NCBI GenBank assembly: GCA_947625455.1
Contig: CANQOJ010000021.1
Span: forward strand, 1 to 18,762
Source of the DNA: an uncultured Clostridia bacterium
Lineage (GTDB): Bacteria > Bacillota > Clostridia > Oscillospirales > Ruminococcaceae
DNA length: 18,762 bases
Direction of reading: 5' to 3'
In this document: positions 13,588 through 18,762 of the stretch, one piece after another
Layout of the letters: every line of letters starts with the position of its first letter
How positions within the stretch are numbered: the stretch's first letter is position 1
Translations under genes and position numbers: made by a program
The notes under the pieces: model-generated
Told to the model about the DNA's origin: nothing
Databases searched by the model: none
What the model saw: only the letters and a program-made list of their open reading frames with translations

Positions 13588-13610
13588 CCCTCCGTAACAA
13601 TTACGGAGGG
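13588..13610 (-). terminator. Terminator of the flagellar operon
   Basis: CCCTCCGTAA (13588-13597) and TTACGGAGGG (13601-13610) form a perfect 10-bp stem with a 3-nt loop, 13 nt beyond the last minus-strand gene. On the minus strand it is followed by CTTGTTGT, a modest T-rich tail. Confidence 0.7.
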
Positions 13611-13622
13611 GTTGAGAATAAA

Positions 13623-14108
13623 TCATGAATTTCTATTCAGGGATTGCCCTGTTGCTCTGCCGACAACGGCGCTGTTGTAGTAGCCGATTTTCTGCTTCGT
13701 CTGCTTGAGCGCTTCAAGTTCTCGCCTGGAGTCAACATGCTGGTTTTTGAACTGCTCGGAAATCACCTTGTCTTTGCCGAGTATCCGCTGTTTCGCAAGC
13801 GAAATGTTTCTCTGCAAAATCTGGATTTTCTTGTGCTGTTCGTCAAGAGGAACATTTACAAAGCTCCCGTTTATGAGCATCTTCAACAGCTTCGACTCTT
13901 CCGGCGACTCCACTTCAAGCACCGTGTCAAGGTCGCTTTTTAACTCCTCAAGGTCGTCAATAAGTTCATTTCTGGCAATAAGCCCCTGTTGAATGATCTC
14001 CAGTTCCGCATTAACCATGGTGTCGGTTTGTTTTTCGTATTCCTGCAAGGTAGAAAGGATTTTCTCCATTATCTCCTGCACCTTTTCACATCCAAAAAGC
14101 TCTGCCAT
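13623..14108 (-). CDS. Coiled-coil flagellar-operon protein, possible FlgN/FliT-type chaperone
   Basis: This 161-residue, largely helical, charged protein (VQEIMEKILSTLQEYEKQT, LIDDLEELKSDLDTVLEV, later KIQILQRNISLAKQRILGKD) has a polar tail, GRATGQSLNRNS. No membrane or enzymatic motif is visible. It is the last gene of the flagellar operon, after fliS. The size, helical nature and a C-terminus of the YYNSAVVGRATGQS kind fit FlgN- or FliT-like export chaperones. I cannot distinguish these from an unrelated family, so no symbol is given. ATG 14108 is chosen because GAGGGGA lies 8 nt upstream; ATG 14129 in frame overlaps that site. A 125-nt gap separates it from fliS. Confidence 0.6.
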   Translation of the reverse strand: MAELFGCEKVQEIMEKILSTLQEYEKQTDTMVNAELEIIQQGLIARNELIDDLEELKSDLDTVLEVESPEESKLLKMLINGSFVNVPLDEQHKKIQILQRNISLAKQRILGKDKVISEQFKNQHVDSRRELEALKQTKQKIGYYNSAVVGRATGQSLNRNS

Positions 14109-14233
14109 ATATAAATTCCCCTCTTTCATCCTTGAGTTATTTGGCTGTTAATAATCTGCATTGTCAGCGTTACAGCATTTTCGTGCAGTGCATAATATGC
14201 GCACCGCTGTGACTTTACGGCAGTTCGATTATG

Positions 14234-14656
14234 TCAGCCTATGTTTCTTTTCTTATGGTTATCGTTTTTTTGAGCCTCGATTTCCTCTCTCGTCATCTGG
14301 CTAATCTGGGTGAACGCGTCCCTGAGCTCGGCAACAAGCGGGATAATCTTCTTTACCTCTGTACAGTCTTTCTTGACGTTGGCTTTTACTATTTCCTTGT
14401 AGAAAAAGACATAGTAATTTTCAAGTTCCTTTGAAATCGGGATTGACATATCGAGTGTTTCGCGCAGGGCGTCTATGCAGTTTTCAGCCTTTATAAACGC
14501 CTCGTTTGCTTTCTGATACTCGTGTCTGTCGTTCTTTTCAACGCAGTTTACCGCTATGGCAAGCTGGCGCTCGATCTCGCTGTAAAGCTTAATCACGACT
14601 TCAACAGGCGTAAGAGTTTCAACCGTTTTCTTTTTGTACATTGAATAAGGATCCAT
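14234..14656 (-). CDS. fliS: Flagellar export chaperone FliS
   Basis: FliS binds the C-terminal helix of flagellin in the cytoplasm and delivers it to the export gate. The 140-residue product begins MDPYSMYKKKTVETLTPVEVVIKLYSEIERQLAIA, the typical Y-x-x-x-x-x-ET-L-x-x-Y-x-x-A pattern. The family helices follow (ENCIDALRETLDMSIPISKELENYYVFFYKEIVKANVKKD). Compared with common FliS of about 130 residues it has a short Lys/Asn-rich tail. AAGGAG sits before ATG 14656. It lies 28 nt after fliD, the standard order. Confidence 0.9.
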   Translation of the reverse strand: MDPYSMYKKKTVETLTPVEVVIKLYSEIERQLAIAVNCVEKNDRHEYQKANEAFIKAENCIDALRETLDMSIPISKELENYYVFFYKEIVKANVKKDCTEVKKIIPLVAELRDAFTQISQMTREEIEAQKNDNHKKRNIG

Positions 14657-14684
14657 TTAACAGCTCTCCTTAAAGTTGTGTATA

Positions 14685-17132
14685 TCACTGGTAGTTGCCG
14701 TAACCGCCAAGATACTGCGACAAATATGCTGACTGGTCGTTCAAATCGCCCATAACCTTTTCAAGGTTCGTAAATACGCTCCACCAGTATTCTTCCTTTG
14801 CGTCATATCTGTCCTGAAGCTGTGCTATGCGGTCTTTGACTGACTCCATCTGACGGTAGATATAATTATCCTTTGCGGAAGTACCGCTCGCAAGACCTGC
14901 CTTACTGATAAGCGAACCCTTTACGGAACCGGTTGTTCTTACGGCATTGTCGAGAATGCTGTTGACTTTTGCCATAACGCCGTTGTTCGGATCGGTGAAC
15001 AGCTTTTCAATTGCTTCGGGGTTGCTGTCAAACGCGGCGTTTAAAGCGTCCTCGTCAATCGTAAGCTTGCCGTGCATGAAATCATCACCTGTTGAATCCA
15101 TAAACGATGTTGTCTTGATGCCCATGCTTACAAGGCTGAACTTTGAACCGTCCTCAAGCGTAATGCTGTTATATATCGTGCTTCTTAACTGCGACATAAT
15201 TCTCGTAACGGTGGAATCCTGGTAGATAACGCCTTTCTTCGCGGCTTCTTCCCACTTTTCGATTTCCTTGTCGTCCATTTCCTCTTTTTCAGCGTCTGTA
15301 AGAGGTTCATAGAGGTTGTTCTTCTTATCTCTTGCGGGTGCTGTGCCGATATGACCGTAAACGTCGTCTATAAGCTGGTTATAGTCGGCTACGAAGTCCT
15401 TTATCGTCTGCTTTACGTCATCATAACTCTTGCTTACGCCTACAGTATATTCTTCGCCTAATGTTATATCATCGGTGAATGTGTAGGTCGTGCCGTCCAT
15501 TGAGTAGGAGTTCGAGTTGTGGTAAACTTCAGTGCCGTCAATAACGAACACCGCGTTCTGACCTGCCGTCATTTCAGCGTCAAGAAGACCGAGTTCCTTT
15601 AAAATTCTGTTTTCCTCGCCCGAATCCGTAAGACCGAACTCGATTTTTTCTGATGAACCGAGGTTGTTAGCCTTGATTTCAAAACTGCTTGTGAGTGACG
15701 AGAACGACATTGTAACGCCAGCGCCGCTGTTGTTTACAGCTTCGACAAGGTCGTTTATCGTTGCGTTTTCGTCAAGTTCAATCTTCTTGCCGTTTATCTC
15801 AAACGAGTAATTCTTGGTGGTTGCGCCCGTTGTGCCGTCCATAATGATGTTGTTGCCGGTTATGCCGAGGTCTCTCAACGTGGTGTTTGCGCTCATTCTG
15901 TTGGACGCATAGCCCTTTTCAAGACCTAAAGTGCCGCCCTCAACGGTCGTCATTGAAAACTCCTGCGCAACTCCGCCCTTTGACGCGGTAACATAGCCCT
16001 TGTCGCTTATGTCGAATGTAACTCCCGACTCTGCGAATGTGTCATTCAGCGCGGTTTTGAGCGCCGCGGTGTTCTTGTCCTTTGCCGCCTGCGCGCTTGT
16101 ATAGGTGTAGTTGTCGAGCGCCGACTTGTCAACCGACATAAATGACGGTATGCCGTTGTCTCTCTTGTACGCAGCTTCTTTAAGCTTGTTGTACTCGGCA
16201 AGTAACGCTTCGTTTCCGCTCTCGTTTCTGCTGTCGAAATATGTATCCGAAACGCCCTCAAAAGTAACGTTCTTAACTTCTCCGCCGACGTTTACCGCAA
16301 CGGTATTTTTGCCCGTAACAGCGCTCTGTCCGGAAATAGCTATCGCCTTTGAAGCTTTGGCAAGACCGAAACTTCCCTCTTTTTCAATGACCGTGACAGC
16401 GGCGTTTCCGTTGACGTCAAACGTCAGCTTCCCGTCCTCGCCCATCTTTGCCTGAATGAAGTAATCGTCAATGCCGTCCTCGTCATTCGTGTCCTTGCCC
16501 GTTCTTCCAAACGAGTCAGCAAGCGACTCGTTGAGGCTATCGGTAACAGCCTTTGTGAACTCGTCCATATTGACGGTTCCGTCCTCGTTCATCTTGATAT
16601 TCTCCGCGCTGAACTCAACGGTCTTTGTTACATCTCCGACCTTTACGTCAAGGCTGAACGAGTAAGTTCTTGAACCGTCCTCGTTTTCGGTGTAATTCGA
16701 GGTTTCAGCCGCCTTGTTTAAGTCAAGTCCGAAATTCGCGGGGACTATGGTCTTGCCCTTAGCTGTTGCGGCGGTGGCAAGCTGCTGTACGGTAACGCTG
16801 TGACTGCCGACAGAAGAACTTGACGTAGTGGTGACGTTTATGCCTCTTGCGTCAGCGCCGAGAGTTTTTCCCGTAACCTTGCTCGCAAATCTGTTGAACG
16901 TATTAGGGCTTAACAAGTACGAATCTTTCTTTAAGATGTCGAAATACTTGTTCTTAAAAGTAGTCAGCTTGTCAATGACATCACGGTATGCGTCCTGCTG
17001 CCAGCCGAGCTTTGTGAGCTTTTTGTTCTGATTGTCGATTTTGGTCTGGTAGCTCTGGAGCATTTGCTCAATCATAGCCTCGGTATCATATCCTGAGTTG
17101 ATACCGCCCATACGCAAATTACTTATTGCCAT
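14685..17132 (-). CDS. fliD: Flagellar hook-associated protein 2, filament cap FliD
   Basis: FliD forms the pentameric cap at the filament tip and folds incoming flagellin. The 815-residue protein starts with the FliD_N signature (RMGGINSGYDTEAMIEQML, YQTKIDNQNKKLTKLGWQQD). It ends with the FliD_C pattern (LFTDPNNGVMAKVNSILDN, GSLISKAGLASGTS, then a coiled coil RIAQLQDRYDAKEEYWW and SAYLSQYLGG). It is clearly longer than many FliD proteins (about 450-700). The extra length is in the central, surface-exposed Thr/Asn/Asp-rich region (about 150-450), including acidic stretches such as TGKDTNDEDGIDDYF. ATG 17132 has AGGAGGAG upstream inside csrA and begins 1 nt after the csrA stop. Confidence 0.93.
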   Translation of the reverse strand: MAISNLRMGGINSGYDTEAMIEQMLQSYQTKIDNQNKKLTKLGWQQDAYRDVIDKLTTFKNKYFDILKKDSYLLSPNTFNRFASKVTGKTLGADARGINVTTTSSSSVGSHSVTVQQLATAATAKGKTIVPANFGLDLNKAAETSNYTENEDGSRTYSFSLDVKVGDVTKTVEFSAENIKMNEDGTVNMDEFTKAVTDSLNESLADSFGRTGKDTNDEDGIDDYFIQAKMGEDGKLTFDVNGNAAVTVIEKEGSFGLAKASKAIAISGQSAVTGKNTVAVNVGGEVKNVTFEGVSDTYFDSRNESGNEALLAEYNKLKEAAYKRDNGIPSFMSVDKSALDNYTYTSAQAAKDKNTAALKTALNDTFAESGVTFDISDKGYVTASKGGVAQEFSMTTVEGGTLGLEKGYASNRMSANTTLRDLGITGNNIIMDGTTGATTKNYSFEINGKKIELDENATINDLVEAVNNSGAGVTMSFSSLTSSFEIKANNLGSSEKIEFGLTDSGEENRILKELGLLDAEMTAGQNAVFVIDGTEVYHNSNSYSMDGTTYTFTDDITLGEEYTVGVSKSYDDVKQTIKDFVADYNQLIDDVYGHIGTAPARDKKNNLYEPLTDAEKEEMDDKEIEKWEEAAKKGVIYQDSTVTRIMSQLRSTIYNSITLEDGSKFSLVSMGIKTTSFMDSTGDDFMHGKLTIDEDALNAAFDSNPEAIEKLFTDPNNGVMAKVNSILDNAVRTTGSVKGSLISKAGLASGTSAKDNYIYRQMESVKDRIAQLQDRYDAKEEYWWSVFTNLEKVMGDLNDQSAYLSQYLGGYGNYQ

Positions 17133-17133
17133 T

Positions 17134-17367
17134 TCAATTCTCCTCCTGTTTGCCTTTGTTTAAAAGCTGTTTCAAGCCTGCGTCCGATACCTTAGCAGAC
17201 TGTTCGTTCGTTTCTTTCGCGATTTTAAGCTCGCTTCTGATTATCTTTATTTCCCGCGGAGCGTTAATTCCGAGTTTGACTTTATCTCCGACAGCTTCAA
17301 GTACGCAAACTTCCACATTGTCGGAAATCACAATGCTCTCGCCTGCTTTTCGGGTTATAACAAGCAT
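17134..17367 (-). CDS. csrA: Carbon storage regulator CsrA
   Basis: CsrA is an RNA-binding translational repressor; in Firmicutes with this arrangement it represses flagellin mRNA. The 77-residue product opens MLVITRKAGESIVI, then VEVCVLEAVGDKVKLGINAP and REIKIIR, the RNA-binding beta-strand core. A C-terminal extension (about 50-77, NEQSAKVSDAGLKQLLNK) follows; such extensions are used for FliW binding in Bacillus. GAGGAGG directly precedes ATG 17367. The longer frame from 17415 would overlap fliW and is rejected. The stop is 1 nt from fliD, and the start is 1 nt after the fliW stop, so the three are translationally coupled. Confidence 0.95.
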   Translation of the reverse strand: MLVITRKAGESIVISDNVEVCVLEAVGDKVKLGINAPREIKIIRSELKIAKETNEQSAKVSDAGLKQLLNKGKQEEN

Positions 17368-17368
17368 A

Positions 17369-17797
17369 TTATTCCTCCTCAAAATAGACAGGGCATTTGA
17401 AATCGTATTCGTCAAGCATTATCTGCATTGCTATATTGTCCTTTGTATTTACGACAATAGGACAGCGCAGATTTATCGTTGTCTTGCGGTAATCATCTGG
17501 CACGATAGCCACCGCAAGGCACCTGTAAGGAGCGTTCTCGTCAATTTTAAGAAGCTCCTGCTCTTCGTCGGAAATCGCGAAGCTGTAATCGGAATAGATG
17601 TGCATGGGATCATATACCACAAAGCACGGCGTTTTTGCGTCAACCGCCTGTAACCACATGGGAAATGTATCTTCGCCGAGCGGGCTTAAAAGCGTGTATC
17701 TCTTTACGTCCTCAAATCCGATAATTCCGTTGGGAATGTTGATAATGCTGTTTTCGTCAATCTCAACTTCCCCAAAATCTCTGGTTTCAATCTTCAT
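17369..17797 (-). CDS. fliW: Flagellar assembly factor FliW
   Basis: FliW sequesters CsrA unless it is bound by free flagellin, which creates the flagellin homeostasis switch. The 142-residue product shows the family pattern: GEVEIDENSIINIPNGIIGFEDVKRYTLL, then FPMWLQAVDAKTPCFVVYDP, and LAVAIVPDDYRKTTINLRCPIVVNTKDNIAMQIML near the C-terminus. AAAGGA precedes ATG 17797. It lies 14 nt downstream of the DUF6470 gene. Neighbouring csrA and fliD confirm the flagellar assignment. Confidence 0.95.
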   Translation of the reverse strand: MKIETRDFGEVEIDENSIINIPNGIIGFEDVKRYTLLSPLGEDTFPMWLQAVDAKTPCFVVYDPMHIYSDYSFAISDEEQELLKIDENAPYRCLAVAIVPDDYRKTTINLRCPIVVNTKDNIAMQIMLDEYDFKCPVYFEEE

Positions 17798-17811
17798 TGT
17801 TTATCTTTCCT

Positions 17812-18435
17812 TTACAGCATATCATATGGAGGCGGTTCGTAGTTGGGGTTGGAGCTCGGCGGAACATAAAGCGGTTCGCCTACATACTCAATCTCAACAC
17901 GCGGTCTGTCGCGGACTATAAGCTCTACGCTTCCCGGAATGAACTCCATAGGAAGTTCGGGCTTTAAATCCCAGTCGAAGTCCTGCGTACCCATCTGGTA
18001 CTCAATGTTGAGCGTGCCCTTGTCGAATGTGATATCCGCGCCCTCTTTGGGAAGAAACTCCATTATGGTTTCAACCGTTGCGCCCGCGCGGGCGTTGTTT
18101 ATCGCAATTTCCGAGGGCGACATCCCTCTTGCGAGCTGGTCTCCCTCTTGGGAAACCTTAGCTGTGCCCTGAAACGCGATTGAAAATCCCTCCTGGGCTT
18201 TCTGCTGGAGCATATCCGCGTCGTTCATATGACCATAACCGAGGCTCTTTCTCGCCTGATATGTGTCAATGTTCAGCCTTAGCGGTTCCGCCTGCATAAC
18301 ATATCCGCCGTTCTTTGTGGTAATGTTTACCTTTGGCTGTCTGTCGCCCTCCGTTGGCTCAAATTTCGCATTTGTAACCTTGATTTCAATTTTAATGGGA
18401 ATCGTGGTTATCTGGAGCAGGTTTGGGTCCATCAT
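17812..18435 (-). CDS. DUF6470 family protein (YviE-like)
   Basis: This 207-residue, mainly beta-strand protein has no signal peptide. It contains LLQITTIPIKIEIKVTNAKFEP at the N-terminus, a YQARKSLGYGHMND segment and a C-terminal Pro-rich tail (YVPPSSNPNYEPPPYDM). It belongs to the conserved but uncharacterised family found between flgL and fliW in Firmicute flagellar operons (YviE in Bacillus). AAGGAGGTG lies 5 nt before ATG 18435; the adjacent ATG 18432 is 8 nt from it and equally possible. A role in flagellar assembly is inferred from its constant position only. Confidence 0.82.
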   Translation of the reverse strand: MMDPNLLQITTIPIKIEIKVTNAKFEPTEGDRQPKVNITTKNGGYVMQAEPLRLNIDTYQARKSLGYGHMNDADMLQQKAQEGFSIAFQGTAKVSQEGDQLARGMSPSEIAINNARAGATVETIMEFLPKEGADITFDKGTLNIEYQMGTQDFDWDLKPELPMEFIPGSVELIVRDRPRVEIEYVGEPLYVPPSSNPNYEPPPYDML

Positions 18436-18477
18436 GAACACCTCCTTAAAAAATTTAGCATATTTCAAATCCCGCAG

Positions 18478-18762
18478 TTATCGCATAAAGTTGAAGATAC
18501 TCTGCGGAACAACTTCCGAAGCAAGCTGCAAGCAAGCGTTGTACATTGCCGTATATGCCTTAAGCCTTGTCGTTTCCGCCTCAAGGTCGCAGGCTTCGAG
18601 TTCGTCCTGGCGCTCCTCAAGGTTGTAATCTCTCGTAACCATTCTGTCAAGGCTGAAGCTGATGAAATCTTCATTACAGCCGAGGTTTGCTATTTCGACA
18701 AGCAGGTTTTCGTTTGACTTTACTATTCTGTCCCCGTCGTAAAGGGCGGACATCAGCCCCTT
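18478..18762 (-). CDS. flgL: Flagellar hook-associated protein 3 FlgL (C-terminal part, cut by window end)
   Basis: Only the last 94 codons are present and the frame is open to the window edge. The sequence fits the C-terminal flagellin-like helix of FlgL: IANLGCNEDFISFSLDRMV, NLEERQDELEACDLEAETTRLKAYTAMYNACLQLASEVVPQSIFNFM. The D-LEAETTRLK-x-x-x-x-x-YNACL-x-x-ASEVVPQSI layout is that of the FlgL/flagellin D0 helix. FlgL joins the hook-filament junction. It is 42 nt upstream of the DUF6470 gene, the standard order. Low similarity outside this segment cannot be checked here. Confidence 0.82.
   Translation of the reverse strand, partial: KGLMSALYDGDRIVKSNENLLVEIANLGCNEDFISFSLDRMVTRDYNLEERQDELEACDLEAETTRLKAYTAMYNACLQLASEVVPQSIFNFMR

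Overview
The window looks like chromosomal DNA of a flagellated, endospore-forming member of the Clostridia, probably Oscillospiraceae/Ruminococcaceae-like. Three things point there: sporulation genes (spoIIR, spoVAC-AD-AE, a CotH-type kinase), a Firmicute-style flagellar operon with a fliW-csrA pair, and clear Gram-positive ribosome binding sites. The genus assignment is inference. I see no rRNA, tRNA, CRISPR array or transposase.

Layout. Positions 1-879 hold the end of a MITE-like repeat and spoIIR, whose product signals from forespore to mother cell. Positions 898-1342 are a long nested palindrome between convergent genes. A membrane diguanylate cyclase (1339-3264, minus) is divergent from an unusual protein (3540-5291, plus). 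That protein joins a small unrecognised N-terminal domain to eleven copies of a peptide resembling the CheY-binding N-terminus of FliM/FliY. The gene is interrupted by two compensating 1-nt indels. A RelQ-type (p)ppGpp synthetase and a cytidylate-kinase-like protein follow (5379-6748). Positions 6749-7349 contain only repeats, including a striking 15-bp-period array. A CotH-like lipoprotein kinase (minus) is divergent from spoVAC-spoVAD-spoVAE (9301-11333), and a MITE-like element has entered that operon between spoVAD and spoVAE.

After another repeat-rich gap comes a compact three-gene cassette (11974-13390): a sigma-region-4-like DUF1492 protein, an XRE repressor and an ImmA-type metallopeptidase. 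It is driven by a perfect consensus sigma-A promoter overlapped by a dyad, and is bracketed by two copies of the same palindromic repeat family. It resembles a prophage/ICE regulatory switch without the rest of the element. The right end (13623-18762, minus) is a flagellar filament-assembly operon: flgL (cut by the window end), a DUF6470 protein, fliW, csrA, fliD, fliS and a terminal coiled-coil protein that may be an export chaperone.

The most distinctive features are (i) the multi-copy SQDEIE-peptide protein beside a c-di-GMP synthase, and (ii) at least three families of intergenic repeats. These are a 130-156-bp MITE with CAGACTGTAGA ends, roughly 180-440-bp palindromic elements with terminator-like cores, and CTAGAGG heptad repeats. 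The repeats sit at gene ends, in several cases supply the stop codon, and in one case carry an apparent four-way-junction RNA or cruciform.
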